Notes: a model not told the origin generated them from the letters alone. A stretch of 52,651 nucleotides of DNA from CAZPMO01 sp964587515 (GCA_964587515.1 CAZPMO010000009.1:1-52651); one strand, 5' to 3'. Positions 1-9,200 are shown, counted from the stretch's first letter. Numbers and translations are program-made.

Positions 1-1835
1 TCATGCCCGACGTCTTCCGTGAACTGGACGATGTGCGTTGCGCGCTGGAAAGCCATTACCGCGACATGCAGGACATCGAATTCACCGTTCAGCAGGGCAA
101 GCTGTGGATGTTACAGACGCGGTCGGGAAAACGCACCGCGCGCGCTGCGCTCGGCATCGCCTGCGATATGGTGGCCGAAGGGCTGATCGGACGCGACGAA
201 GCGGTGGCGCGCATCGAACCAGAATCGCTCGACCAGCTTCTCCATCCGACACTCGATCCCAATGCCGAACGTCCGATCATCACGCGCGGCCTGGCCGCCT
301 CGCCCGGCGCGGCGTCGGGCAAGGTGGTTTTCAGCGCCGATGAAGCCGAAGCGCTGGCGCAGAAGGGCGAATCCGTAATCCTGGTGCGGGCCGAAACCAG
401 CCCCGAGGATATCCACGGCATGCACGCGGCCAAGGGTATCCTGACCAGCCGCGGTGGCTCCACCAGCCATGCCGCGGTGGTGGCGCGTGGCATGGGCCGG
501 CCCTGCGTGGTCGGCGCGGGCGAACTGCGCATCGATTACGCGGGCCAGACCATGACCGCCCGCAACACCACCGTCCGCGCGGGCGAGATGATCACCATCG
601 ATGGCGCCAAGGGCGAGGTCATCATGGGCGCCGTGCCGACGGTGCAGCCGGAACTCTCGGGGGATTTCTCGAAGCTGATGGCGTGGGCCGAGGAAATCCG
701 CACCCTCGGCGTGCGCGCCAATGCGGAAACCCCGGTGGATGCGCGCACCGCGATCGAATTCGGCGCCGATGGGATCGGCCTCAGCCGGACCGAGCATATG
801 TTCTTCGACGCCGAGCGGATCCTCGCGGTTCGTCAGATGATTCTTGCGCGCGATTCCGACGGTCGCCGCGCGGCGCTGGCCAAGATCCTGCCCATGCAGC
901 GCGATGATTTCATCGAGCTGTTCCGCATCATGGAGGGCCGCCCGATCACGATCCGGCTGCTCGATCCGCCGCTGCACGAATTTCTGCCGCACAGCGCCGA
1001 GGAAGTCGCCGAGATCGCGGCCGCCGCCGGCACCGATGTCGCGGCCGTCGAGGCGCGCGCGACGGAGTTGCACGAGCTGAATCCAATGTTGGGGCATCGC
1101 GGCTGCCGGCTCGGCATCACCTATCCCGAGATTTACGAAATGCAGGTCCGGGCCATCTTCGAAGCCATGGCCGAAGTGACCGGCAAGGGCGGAACGCGGG
1201 TCGAGCCGGAAATCATGATCCCGCTGATCGCGACCAAGGCCGAGTTCGACGTTTTGAAGAAAATGGTCGATGAGGTCGCGGCCAAGGTCGAGAACGAGAC
1301 CGGCGCGAAGCTCACTTATCTTACCGGGACCATGATCGAGTTACCGCGCGCCGCGTTGCGGGCGGGCGAGATCGCCGAGACCGCTGAATTCTTTTCATAT
1401 GGCACCAACGACCTCACCCAGACCACCTTCGGGCTGTCGCGCGACGATTCCGCGATGTTTCTGAAGGCATATGACCAGCTCGGGCTGCTGGAGAAGGACC
1501 CGTTCGTCTCGATCGATATCGACGGCGTCGGCGAACTGGTCGAGATCGCCACCGAGCGTGGTCGCAAGACCCGTCCCGATCTCAAGATCGGCATCTGCGG
1601 CGAGCATGGCGGCGACCCGGCGTCGATCCACTTCTGCAGCCGGATCGGGCTCAATTACGTTTCGTGTTCGCCCTACCGGGTGCCGATCGCGCGTCTCGCC
1701 GCGGCGCAGGCGGCGCTGGCCCAGAACCCGCCGAAGAAATCTAAATCGCGCGCTAAAGCCACGCCGGACAAGGGGAAAAAGCCAGCCCGAAAGACCGCGA
1801 AGAAGCCCACGAAAAAAACCAAAAAGGCCGCGTGA
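1..1835 (+). CDS. ppdK: Pyruvate phosphate dikinase, C-terminal part (cut by window edge)
   Basis: PPDK interconverts pyruvate, ATP and phosphate with PEP, AMP and PPi in the cytoplasm. About 610 codons remain of a family usually near 880-900 residues, so most of the N-terminal ATP-grasp domain lies left of the window. Visible in order: the end of the nucleotide-binding domain (LWMLQTRSGKRT), the swivel domain with the phosphohistidine motif GGSTSHAAVVARGMGRPC (about residue 150 of the fragment), and the PEP/pyruvate TIM barrel with GLSRTEHMFF (about 258) and GICGEHGGDP carrying the catalytic Cys (about 530). After the normal barrel end it carries an unusual tail of about 35 residues, very rich in Lys, Ala, Pro and Thr (KKPARKTAKKPTKKTKKAA), resembling a histone-H1-like tail. 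It ends in TGA, followed by a palindromic repeat. Confidence 0.96.
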   Translation, partial: MPDVFRELDDVRCALESHYRDMQDIEFTVQQGKLWMLQTRSGKRTARAALGIACDMVAEGLIGRDEAVARIEPESLDQLLHPTLDPNAERPIITRGLAASPGAASGKVVFSADEAEALAQKGESVILVRAETSPEDIHGMHAAKGILTSRGGSTSHAAVVARGMGRPCVVGAGELRIDYAGQTMTARNTTVRAGEMITIDGAKGEVIMGAVPTVQPELSGDFSKLMAWAEEIRTLGVRANAETPVDARTAIEFGADGIGLSRTEHMFFDAERILAVRQMILARDSDGRRAALAKILPMQRDDFIELFRIMEGRPITIRLLDPPLHEFLPHSAEEVAEIAAAAGTDVAAVEARATELHELNPMLGHRGCRLGITYPEIYEMQVRAIFEAMAEVTGKGGTRVEPEIMIPLIATKAEFDVLKKMVDEVAAKVENETGAKLTYLTGTMIELPRAALRAGEIAETAEFFSYGTNDLTQTTFGLSRDDSAMFLKAYDQLGLLEKDPFVSIDIDGVGELVEIATERGRKTRPDLKIGICGEHGGDPASIHFCSRIGLNYVSCSPYRVPIARLAAAQAALAQNPPKKSKSRAKATPDKGKKPARKTAKKPTKKTKKAA

Positions 1836-1885
1836 GGAGGCCCCAGACCAGGGCAATCGCATTAGACGGCCGAAAGCTTTCCTAG

Positions 1886-1976
1886 TTCTTCGAGACGGCG
1901 CTTCGCGCCTCCTCAGGATGAGGAAAGCTATAACTCTCCTCATCCTGAGGAGGGCCAAAGGCCCGTCTCGAAGGAT
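1886..1976. repeat. Long imperfect palindromic intergenic repeat
   Basis: Two inverted arms of about 38 bases, left about 1886-1925 and right about 1938-1976, each containing CTTCGAGACGG, a short inner hairpin (GCGCTTCGCGC on the left, GGGCCTTTGGCCC on the right) and CCTCAGGATGAGG, around a short AT-rich loop (aagctataact). Transcribed, it would fold into one long stem. The inner hairpins differ in sequence but each keeps its own pairing, as expected of a selected or mobile structural repeat. Elements with this CTTCGAGACG/CCTCAGGATGAGG layout are, from memory, common intergenic repeats in alphaproteobacteria. Lying between the convergent ppdK and ygfZ it may also serve as a bidirectional terminator. 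Confidence 0.85.
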
Positions 1977-2023
1977 GTCGCCTCGGAATCAATTCTTATG
2001 TGGTTGCGCTGAGGATCGTGGCG

Positions 2024-2875
2024 TCAGAACCGCGCCCACTCCGGTTTTCGCGCGATCACGCGACAGCCATCCGCGGTGAAGGATTTGTCGCCCGCCGCTT
2101 CGAGCTGTTCGAGGCGAATGATGGCGAGGCCGCGGCCTTCCCCGACGGCGCGAATCTCGCCGACTTCCTTGCCGTCCAGCAGCACGGCGCTACCCGGTGC
2201 GGGTGGCGGACCATCGATCTCGATCGGCAGCAGTCTTTTGCGTACCAGTCCGCGATGCTTCATGCGCGCGGTGACCTCCTGGCCGACATAGCAGCCCTTC
2301 TCAAAATCGACACCGTTGAGATCATCGAAACCGGCTTCCAGTGGAAAGACCGACTCGATGGCCAGATCGCCGCCATCGGGCACGCCCAACGATAGCCGCA
2401 AGGAGTCATAGGTTTCGCGCCCGGCCGCCATGAAACCCGCTTGCTCAAGCGCCGCCATGCCGCCTTCGGGCAGGGCCGCGCGCGCACCCAGCGCCGCAAG
2501 TCGGGGATCGGCATAGACCATGCCGCCGCCGAAATTTCCCGCCTCGGCTTCGCCACCGAGCGCGAATACGGAGAGATTTTCATCGGGGCCTTCGATGGTG
2601 ACGCGGGCGCGCAACTTGTACATGCGAAGCCGTTTCGCGAGATCGTCGAGCCGCGCCCGTTCGCAATCGAGCCACAGGGCGTCTTCAAATTCGAACACGA
2701 AGAAGTCGAACAGATATTTTCCCTGTGGCGTCAGAAGCGCCGCATAAATGGCGTGGCCCGAGGCGATCTTTTCGACATCGTTGGAGATCAGGCCCTGGAG
2801 GAATTCCCGCGCATCCTCGCCGGCGACCGTCAGCAGCGCGCGGTCGTCGAGCCTCGTATATGTTCCCGATGCCAT
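2024..2875 (-). CDS. ygfZ: YgfZ/GcvT-like folate-binding Fe-S cluster protein
   Basis: YgfZ-family proteins bind tetrahydrofolate and help mature or repair certain [4Fe-4S] enzymes. The diagnostic motif K-G-C-Y-V-G-Q-E with its conserved Cys is present (KGCYVGQEVTARMKHRG, in the last third), and the N-terminus (LLTVAGEDAREFLQGLISNDV) is typical of the GcvT fold. I start at 2875 (MASGTYTRLDD, 283 aa) because this matches the family N-terminus and has an AGGA-like RBS. An in-frame ATG at 2965 would add 30 residues unlike the family. It is divergent from the glycosyltransferase operon, with 188 bases between the starts, and convergent with ppdK. Confidence 0.92.
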   Translation of the reverse strand: MASGTYTRLDDRALLTVAGEDAREFLQGLISNDVEKIASGHAIYAALLTPQGKYLFDFFVFEFEDALWLDCERARLDDLAKRLRMYKLRARVTIEGPDENLSVFALGGEAEAGNFGGGMVYADPRLAALGARAALPEGGMAALEQAGFMAAGRETYDSLRLSLGVPDGGDLAIESVFPLEAGFDDLNGVDFEKGCYVGQEVTARMKHRGLVRKRLLPIEIDGPPPAPGSAVLLDGKEVGEIRAVGEGRGLAIIRLEQLEAAGDKSFTADGCRVIARKPEWARF

Positions 2876-3063
2876 GGCGGGAGTGTCCTCGCTAACGCCG
2901 ATTCTTCCAAGACCCTGAATTGGGATCGCGAACGGTCCTGGGCAAGGGGTTTCCTTGGCAACCAAATGCCGCCGACGCTATAACGTTCCGGGCTGGCCCG
3001 TTTACAAGGATGCGTCGATAGAATGCCCGAAAGTTCCGACCGCGCCCGCGGTGTCGAGCGTCC

Positions 3064-4101
3064 ATGATGTCGCGCATCGTGATGTGTGACGACGGCATCC
3101 GTTTCGACGGCGCATCGCTCGGCGCCGGTCCGCTGGGCGGGGCCGAAACCGCGTTCATCTCGCTCGCCGAGGCGCTGGCCGCGCGCGGCCACGACGTCCG
3201 GGTGCACAATAACTGCGCCCGACCCATGACCGCCAACGGCGTCGCCTGGGCGCCGCTTGGCGACGGCGCGCCCGAGGATTGCGATCTCTATATCGCCAAT
3301 CGCGGCGACAGGCTGCTCACCCTGATGCCGCGCGCCCGGCGGATGGTATTTTGGATCCACAACCCGGCGCGTTATTTGCTGAAATGGCGTTATCTCGTGA
3401 AGCTGTGGCGGCGGCGACCGGCGATCGTCTTTTCCGGCGACTATCACGCCGCCGGTTTCCCGGGCTGGGCGCCGTGCGGCGACCGCGTGACGATACCCTA
3501 TGGAATTTCGGATTTTTTTCGAGAGGCCGCGCCGCCCGCCGCGCCGCCGCCGCCGCGCGCGGTGTTTACTTCCAGCCCGCTGCGTTCTCTCGACTGGCTG
3601 CTGGATCTCTGGGCGGCGCAAATTAATCCCAAGGTCCCCGATGCCGAGTTGCACGTGTTTTCAGGCCCCGCCACCTATGGCGAGCACGGCGCGGCGCGGG
3701 CGGCCCGCATGAATCCCATTCTCGACCGAGCGCGCGCCATGGGTGGTGCCGGGGTAGTGCTGCGTGATCCCGTACCCAAGGCGCAGCTTGCCCGCGAACT
3801 CGGCACCGCCAGGGTTCTGCTTTATCGCGGCGATCCGGGAGAAACCTTCTGTCTTTCGGTGGGCGAGGCGCAGGCGGCCGGCGTACCTGCGGTCGTCCAG
3901 GCGATCGGCTGCGTCGCCGAACGGGTGATCGACGGCGAGACGGGCTTCGTCGCGCCGGACGACGACGCGTTCGCGCGCGATGCGTTGCGCCTGCTGGACG
4001 ACGATGATCTGTGGCGTGGCCAGAGCCAGGCCGCCGTGAGGCGCCAGCGCGGCTGGGGGTGGGACGAAGCCGCCGCCGCGTTCGAGGGGATGATTCCCTG
4101 A
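3064..4101 (+). CDS. Glycosyltransferase, GT-B (GT4-like)
   Basis: Cytoplasmic sugar-nucleotide glycosyltransferase of 345 aa (or 344, because ATGATG gives two adjacent starts). The N-terminal Rossmann half has the donor/acceptor loop LGGAETAFISLAEALAARGHDV. The C-terminal half has the GT4-type segment FCLSVGEAQAAGVPAVVQAIGCVAERV with the expected acidic residue near the nucleotide site, then VIDGETGFVAPDDD. It overlaps the next gene by one base (TGATG) and heads an operon with a second GT4 enzyme and an asparagine synthase, a layout usual for exopolysaccharide or O-antigen clusters. The acceptor and sugar cannot be named from sequence. Confidence 0.88.
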   Translation: MMSRIVMCDDGIRFDGASLGAGPLGGAETAFISLAEALAARGHDVRVHNNCARPMTANGVAWAPLGDGAPEDCDLYIANRGDRLLTLMPRARRMVFWIHNPARYLLKWRYLVKLWRRRPAIVFSGDYHAAGFPGWAPCGDRVTIPYGISDFFREAAPPAAPPPPRAVFTSSPLRSLDWLLDLWAAQINPKVPDAELHVFSGPATYGEHGAARAARMNPILDRARAMGGAGVVLRDPVPKAQLARELGTARVLLYRGDPGETFCLSVGEAQAAGVPAVVQAIGCVAERVIDGETGFVAPDDDAFARDALRLLDDDDLWRGQSQAAVRRQRGWGWDEAAAAFEGMIP

Positions 4102-5135
4102 TGCGGGTGCTGCAGGCCATGGCGGGTGGAGAGCATGGCGGCGCCGAAGCGTTCTTCGTCCGCCTCGCGCCGGCCCTTGCGCGGGCGGGTATCGAGCAGC
4201 GTCTCGTGATCCGGCGCAACGCGGCGCGCGCGCAATTGCTGAGCGCGGCGGGGCTTGCTCCGGTGGAGCTTGGATTCGGCGGGGCGCTCGATTTTGCGAC
4301 CCCCGGGAGCCTTGCCGCCGAGATCGATTCCTTTCACCCGGATATCGTATTGTCCTGGATGAACCGGGCGAGCCGGTACTGCGCCCGCGCGCGGCGGACG
4401 CGCCGGTTTGTCCATATCGGGCGGCTGGGCGGCTATTACAAACTCAAATACTATCGCGGTTGCGATCATCTGATCGCCAACACCCCGGCGATCGCGGATT
4501 ACCTGAAGGATCAGGGATGGCCGACCGAACGCGTCCATTTTCTGCCCAATCACGTGGATGACGCGCCGGCGCCGGCGACGCCGCGCGATAGTCTCGACAC
4601 ACCCGCAAACGCCCCGTTGCTGCTGGCCATGGGCCGGCTCCATGCCAACAAGGCGTATGATGTGCTGATCCGCGCCCTGGCTGAATTGCCCGACGCCTTC
4701 CTCTGGCTTGCCGGCGAGGGCGAGGAGCGCGCCGCGCTGACCGCCTTGGCGGAGAAGACCGGAACCGGCGAGCGCATCCGGTTTCTTGGCTGGCGCGACG
4801 ATACGGCGGCCTTGCTGGCGGCGTCCGATGTGCTGGTCTGTCCGTCGCGCGTCGAACCGCTCGGCAATGTGGTCATCGAAGGCTGGGCCCACCGCCGGCC
4901 GGTGGTCGCGGCCGCGGCGGCCGGTCCCGCATGGCTGATCGAGGACCAGCCGACGGGTCTGCTGGCGCCGATCGATGATCCGGCGGCGCTGGCCGCCTCG
5001 ATCCGGCGCGTTCTTGGCGATACGGCGCTGGCGGCTCGCATGGTCGATGCCGGACGGCGCGCCTATGAGGAGCGCTTCGAGGAGACTTCCGTGGTCGCGC
5101 AATATGTCGCGCTGTTCGAGAAGGCGGTCGGCTGA
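4101..5135 (+). CDS. Glycosyltransferase family 4 protein
   Basis: A 344-residue GT-B enzyme. The N-terminal motif is MRVLQAMAGGEHGGAEAFF. The C-terminal donor-binding domain starts near LLLAMGRLHANKAYDVLIRAL and includes VLVCPSRVEPLGNVVIEGWAHRRPVVA, the EPLGNVV segment sitting where GT4 enzymes keep their E-x7-E type residues. I use the ATG at 4101, which overlaps the TGA of the upstream gene (translational coupling); an in-frame start at 4011 would lie inside that gene. Its own TGA overlaps the asnB ATG. The likely role is addition of a sugar to a polysaccharide repeat unit or LPS core; the substrate is unknown. Confidence 0.9.
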   Translation: MRVLQAMAGGEHGGAEAFFVRLAPALARAGIEQRLVIRRNAARAQLLSAAGLAPVELGFGGALDFATPGSLAAEIDSFHPDIVLSWMNRASRYCARARRTRRFVHIGRLGGYYKLKYYRGCDHLIANTPAIADYLKDQGWPTERVHFLPNHVDDAPAPATPRDSLDTPANAPLLLAMGRLHANKAYDVLIRALAELPDAFLWLAGEGEERAALTALAEKTGTGERIRFLGWRDDTAALLAASDVLVCPSRVEPLGNVVIEGWAHRRPVVAAAAAGPAWLIEDQPTGLLAPIDDPAALAASIRRVLGDTALAARMVDAGRRAYEERFEETSVVAQYVALFEKAVG

Positions 5136-6907
5136 TGTGCGGGATCGCGGGTCTGATGACGACCGATGGCCGGGAGCCGCGCCGCGAAACGCTGGACCTG
5201 ATGCGCGCGGCGCTGGCCCATCGCGGACCCGACGGCGAAGGTGTCTATGTCGGCGGCGATGTCGCCATGGCGCAGACCCGGCTTGCGATCATCGATCTGC
5301 AGACCGGCGATCAGCCGCTCTACGATTCCGGTGGCGCCGCGCTGGTCGCCAACGGTGAGATCTACAACTATGTCGAACTGCGCCGGGAGCTTGGCGAGGC
5401 GAGTTTTTCGACCGGATCGGATTGCGAGCCCCCGTTGCGGCTCTATCGGCTCGACGGGCTCGATTTTACCCGCGCGCTGCGCGGCATGTATGCCATCGCG
5501 ATACATGACCCGGGCGCCGGGCGGCTGGTGCTGGCGCGCGACCCGTTCGGCATCAAGCCGATTTATTACGCGGAAACCGCCTCGGGTTTCGCGTTCGCGT
5601 CCGAACCGCAGGCGCTGATCGCGGCCGGTCTGGTTGAGCCGCGGGTCAACGTGCGCGCCGGCGAGGAACTGCTCCAGCTTCAATTCACCACCGGCCGCGA
5701 AACGGTTTTCCAGGATATCCACCGCGTGCTGCCTGGCGAGACGCTGGTGGTGGCCGCCGGCCGCGTTGTCGATCGCCGCGTCCGTTCGGCGCTGCCCGAA
5801 GGCGCGCCACTGGTATGTTCCGAGGAAGAGGCGATGGCTCGACTGGACGCGGTGCTGACCGACAGCGTCAGCATGCATCAGCGATCCGACGTGCCCTATG
5901 GCATGTTCCTGTCCGGCGGCGTCGATTCCTCCGCCGTACTCGCCCTCATGGCGCGGCTCAACGACCGGCCGGTGCGCGCGTTTACGGTGGGGTTCTCGAA
6001 CAGCGGCGTGGTCGATGAGCGCGAACACGCCCGCGCCGTGGCCCAGGCGCTGGGCGCCGAACATGTGGAGGTTGATTTTTCCGAACGGGATTTCTGGTCG
6101 CTGTTGCCCCGCATCGCGGCCACCGTCGACGATCCGGCGGCCGATTATGCGATCCTGCCGACCTTCAAGCTTGCGGATGTCGCGGCCCATGACCTGAAAG
6201 TGATTCTGTCGGGCGAGGGCGGGGACGAGCTGTTTGCCGGCTATGGCCGTTATCGCGGCGTCATGCGGCCGTGGTGGCGCGGCGGGCGGGCCATGCGCTG
6301 GCGCGGCGCGCTCCAGGGTCTGGGGGTCCTGCGCAACGCACAGCCCGGTTGGCGCGACGGTATTGCCGCCAGCGAAAGCGTGGTGACCCATCCCGGGCGA
6401 TCGCGTCTTCAGGTCGCCCAGGCGGTCGATTGCGCCGACTGGCTGCCCAACGATCTGCTGATCAAGCTCGATCGGTGCCTGATGGCGCACGGCGTCGAGG
6501 GCCGCACGCCGATGCTCGATCCCGAGGTGGCGGCTCTCGCATTCAGGCTTCCCGACCACTTGAAGGTGCGCGGCCGCGCCGGCAAATGGCTATTGCGCCG
6601 CTGGCTCGCGCAGACCGCGCCCGCCGCCGATCCGTTTTCCCGCAAGCGCGGCTTTACTGTGCCGGTGGGTGAATGGATCGCGGCCCGCGGGGCCGAGCTC
6701 GGCCCCATGGTGGCGGCCCAGCCCGGCATCGCCGAGTTATGTCATGCCGAGGCCGTCGAGCGGGCGTTCCGCGCCGACGGCAAGCGCGCCGGCTTCGCGT
6801 CCTGGGTATTGCTGTTCTATGCGCTCTGGCATACCCGCCATATCCTCGGCCGCAAGCCGGAAGGCGGGGTATCCGATACCCTCGACGCCGCCCGGCAATA
6901 TGCTTGA
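5135..6907 (+). CDS. asnB: Asparagine synthase (glutamine-hydrolysing)
   Basis: AsnB converts aspartate, glutamine and ATP to asparagine and glutamate. At 590 aa it has the family layout. The class II glutamine amidotransferase domain begins MCGIAGL, with Cys2 the N-terminal nucleophile after Met removal, followed by ALAHRGPDGEG. The C-terminal synthetase domain has the PP-loop LSGGVDSSAVLAL at about residue 257-269 and a later SGEGGDELFAGYGRY motif. It is translationally coupled to the upstream glycosyltransferase (ATGA). AsnB paralogs in polysaccharide clusters often amidate sugar-linked carboxylates or have unknown amidation roles, so the substrate here may not be free aspartate; that last point is inference. 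Confidence 0.93.
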   Translation: MCGIAGLMTTDGREPRRETLDLMRAALAHRGPDGEGVYVGGDVAMAQTRLAIIDLQTGDQPLYDSGGAALVANGEIYNYVELRRELGEASFSTGSDCEPPLRLYRLDGLDFTRALRGMYAIAIHDPGAGRLVLARDPFGIKPIYYAETASGFAFASEPQALIAAGLVEPRVNVRAGEELLQLQFTTGRETVFQDIHRVLPGETLVVAAGRVVDRRVRSALPEGAPLVCSEEEAMARLDAVLTDSVSMHQRSDVPYGMFLSGGVDSSAVLALMARLNDRPVRAFTVGFSNSGVVDEREHARAVAQALGAEHVEVDFSERDFWSLLPRIAATVDDPAADYAILPTFKLADVAAHDLKVILSGEGGDELFAGYGRYRGVMRPWWRGGRAMRWRGALQGLGVLRNAQPGWRDGIAASESVVTHPGRSRLQVAQAVDCADWLPNDLLIKLDRCLMAHGVEGRTPMLDPEVAALAFRLPDHLKVRGRAGKWLLRRWLAQTAPAADPFSRKRGFTVPVGEWIAARGAELGPMVAAQPGIAELCHAEAVERAFRADGKRAGFASWVLLFYALWHTRHILGRKPEGGVSDTLDAARQYA

Positions 6908-6963
6908 CGGCGGGGCTCCGATCACCGATTGGTTGGTCCACCCCACGCCACAGGGAAGACACC

Positions 6964-7962
6964 ATGTCCGATACCAGTTTTAACGCCCTCGTTCTCGATC
7001 AGGTCGACGATAAAGTCACCGCCGCCATCCGTCGGCTCGACGAAAGCGATCTGCCGGAAGGCGACGTCACGGTCGCCGTTTCCTATTCGACGCTGAACTA
7101 CAAGGACGGCATGGTCCTGCGCGGCATCGGCCGGTTGGTGCGCGATTATCCGCACGTGCCGGGGATCGATTTCGCGGGTACCGTGACATCGTCCGACTCG
7201 GGCGATTTCAAAGCCGGCGACGAGGTGGTCCTGACCGGTTGGCGCGTCGGAGAAGCCCATTGGGGCGGGTATGCGCAGCGCGCGCGGGTGAAGGCCGACT
7301 GGCTGGTGCCGTTGCCCGATGGGATGGACGCCTATCAGGCGATGACGCTGGGCACCGCCGGTTTCACCGCGATGCTGGCGGTAATGGCGCTGGAAGACGG
7401 CGGCATGACGCCCGACCAGGGCGAGGTTCTGGTGACCGGCGGCGGCGGCGGCGTCGGTGGCGTCGCGATCGCGCTGCTCGCGAGCCTGGGCTATACGGTC
7501 GCGGCCTCGACCGGGCGGCCGGAAATGGCGGACCATCTCAAATCTCTCGGCGCTTCGACCATTATCGACCGGGCCGAGCTTGCCGAGGCGCCGTCGCGCC
7601 CCTTGCTGAAAGAGCGCTGGGCCGGGGCGATCGACGCGGTTGGCGGAACCACCCTGGCCTCCATCCTCGCCCAGCTCCAGTATGGCGGCGCCGTGGCGGC
7701 CTGCGGCCTCGCCGGCGGCAGCGGCCTGGACACCACGGTAATTCCATTTCTTCTGCGTGGTGTCCGCCTTCTCGGTATCGATTCAGTGATGTGTCCGAGC
7801 GCCCGGCGGCGGCGCGCCTGGCAGCGTCTGGCCGATGAAATGCCGGGCGAAGCGCTTGAGCGGCTGGCGTTGACGGTGCCCCTTTCGGAGCTTCCGGATC
7901 TCGCGTCAAAAATTCTCGAAGGGCAGACGAAAGGACGCGTGGTTGTCGATGTAAATTCGTGA
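6964..7962 (+). CDS. acuI: Acrylyl-CoA reductase (AcuI/YhdH family)
   Basis: Zinc-independent medium-chain dehydrogenase/reductase of 332 aa that reduces acryloyl-CoA to propionyl-CoA with NADPH (3-hydroxypropionate or DMSP/acrylate metabolism). Family signatures are the N-terminal STLNYKDGMVLRGIGRLVRDYPHVPGIDFAGTV region, the GWRVGEAHWGGYAQRARV segment, and the Rossmann motif LVTGGGGGVGGVAIALLASLGY. The ATG at 6964 has an upstream AGGGAAG; upstream in-frame codons belong to the end of asnB in another frame. It stands alone between asnB and an AT-richer spacer. The YhdH/AcuI family is clear; the in vivo substrate is inferred from it. Confidence 0.9.
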   Translation: MSDTSFNALVLDQVDDKVTAAIRRLDESDLPEGDVTVAVSYSTLNYKDGMVLRGIGRLVRDYPHVPGIDFAGTVTSSDSGDFKAGDEVVLTGWRVGEAHWGGYAQRARVKADWLVPLPDGMDAYQAMTLGTAGFTAMLAVMALEDGGMTPDQGEVLVTGGGGGVGGVAIALLASLGYTVAASTGRPEMADHLKSLGASTIIDRAELAEAPSRPLLKERWAGAIDAVGGTTLASILAQLQYGGAVAACGLAGGSGLDTTVIPFLLRGVRLLGIDSVMCPSARRRRAWQRLADEMPGEALERLALTVPLSELPDLASKILEGQTKGRVVVDVNS

Positions 7963-8096
7963 TAAATCAATATGTTAGCTATAAGTATGGTTAGCAAAAC
8001 ATGAACACCGAAATTAGGTAATTTGAGTGAATTGTGGTAGTGTTCGACCAACATCTATGAGCGGCAGGATGCCGCGATTTTCGAAGGCAGGAAGCC

Positions 8097-8354
8097 ATGA
8101 CGATGAAAAGCCACATGATCGCGCTTGCCGCGATCGCCGTGTTGGCCCTCGGCGGGTGTCAACCGGGCAAATTTTTCAAGAAATACGAGTGGACAGAGTC
8201 GAAGGCGGTCACCCACGGGTGGTTACCGGCCAGCGACCATGCGTTAGCGCCGATCTATTGCTATCGCACGCTGGCGGACGCCGTGTGCCACAAATGGCCG
8301 GTGAAGGGCCAGGAATCGCGACTGGTCGGTTTCGCGGAACCCGTGCCCTACTAG
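8097..8354 (+). CDS. Small putative lipoprotein
   Basis: An 85-residue protein with a type II signal peptide: basic start (MTMKSHM), hydrophobic core (IALAAIAVLALG) and lipobox LALGGC with Cys at about residue 20. The mature part is about 65 residues with two further cysteines (IYCYRTLADAVCHKW), which could form a disulfide in the periplasm. An AGGA-type RBS (gcaggaagcc) precedes the ATG. I do not recognise a named family, although small alphaproteobacterial lipoproteins with a CYRTLA.AxCH core seem familiar. It is followed by a Sel1-repeat gene on the same strand. Confidence 0.75.
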   Translation: MTMKSHMIALAAIAVLALGGCQPGKFFKKYEWTESKAVTHGWLPASDHALAPIYCYRTLADAVCHKWPVKGQESRLVGFAEPVPY

Positions 8355-8445
8355 CGGCGAGCCGCGCGCCACGCATCGGGCCGGCCGTGACGATTCGAGC
8401 GGCCGGGGCTAAGCTTCCGCTTCTTATGTGGACGCGCCCAAGCTG

Positions 8446-9114
8446 ATGCGTAAATTCCTTGTAGCGCTGGGGCTGGTCGTCGGGATGACGCTTCCCGCGA
8501 TCGCCCAGGTCGAGACCCCCAGCACCTATGGCGACGCCATGCGGTGGTATCGGAAAGCCGCCGAGGCGGGCTCCGCGCGGGCGCAGTTTTTTCTCGGACT
8601 GATGTTCGAGACCGGAACCAACCGGAAGCCGGATTACGCCTCCGCGGCAAACTGGTTCCGCCGCGCCGCTCAACAGGGCCATCCGCTCGCCCAGTATAAG
8701 CTGGGCTCCTACTATCATTTCGGACAAGGCGTTGAGGCCAATGTCGGTAACGCGCTCGAATGGTACGAGAAGGCGGCAATGAACGGCATCGCCGAGGCCG
8801 CGTTCAATCTTGGATTCCTGCTTGAGCATGGCGCCGACGCGTCACGCGACGAGGCGGCGGCGGCGAAGTGGTATCGGCAGGCGGCCGCGGCGGGCATCGT
8901 TCAGGCACGGATGAATCTCGGCGTGCTTTATGCCGAAGGACGCGGTGTCGAGCGCGACCCCGTCGAGGCCTGGGCATGGTTTGATCTCGCGGCCTCCAGC
9001 GGCGAGACCGCGGCGGCCGAGGCGCGCGACCGGCTGGCCGCCGGCATGTCGGCCCAGGAAATCGGCCGCGCCCGCGCCCTCGCCGCGACCCGGGCTACGC
9101 AGAAGACGAACTAG
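8446..9114 (+). CDS. Exported Sel1-repeat (SLR/TPR-like) protein
   Basis: A 222-residue protein beginning with a Sec signal peptide (MRKFLVALGLVVGMTLPAIAQ), followed by four to five Sel1-like repeats: AMRWYRKAAEAGSARAQFFLG, AANWFRRAAQQGHPLAQYKLG, ALEWYEKAAMNGIAEAAFNLG, AAKWYRQAAAAGIVQARMNLG and AWAWFDLAASSGETAAA. Sel1 repeats are alpha-alpha solenoids that scaffold protein interactions; the export signal puts it in the periplasm. I start at ATG 8446 because the signal peptide begins there; an in-frame GTG at 8428 would place six polar residues in front. A second, unrelated Sel1 protein lies at 39105-39785. Confidence 0.88.
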   Translation: MRKFLVALGLVVGMTLPAIAQVETPSTYGDAMRWYRKAAEAGSARAQFFLGLMFETGTNRKPDYASAANWFRRAAQQGHPLAQYKLGSYYHFGQGVEANVGNALEWYEKAAMNGIAEAAFNLGFLLEHGADASRDEAAAAKWYRQAAAAGIVQARMNLGVLYAEGRGVERDPVEAWAWFDLAASSGETAAAEARDRLAAGMSAQEIGRARALAATRATQKTN

Positions 9115-9200
9115 GCTCAATTCCGCCCGTCGCTTGTTCGTGACGGGGCAAGCCGGTAGCATCCGGCCCCGAATGACCGCCACAGATCACGGGGCTTGCC

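Noticed and set aside
9125..9147. Terminator after the first Sel1 gene (CCCGTC...GACGGG)
   Set aside because: The stem is six base pairs with a ten-base loop and there is no T-run.
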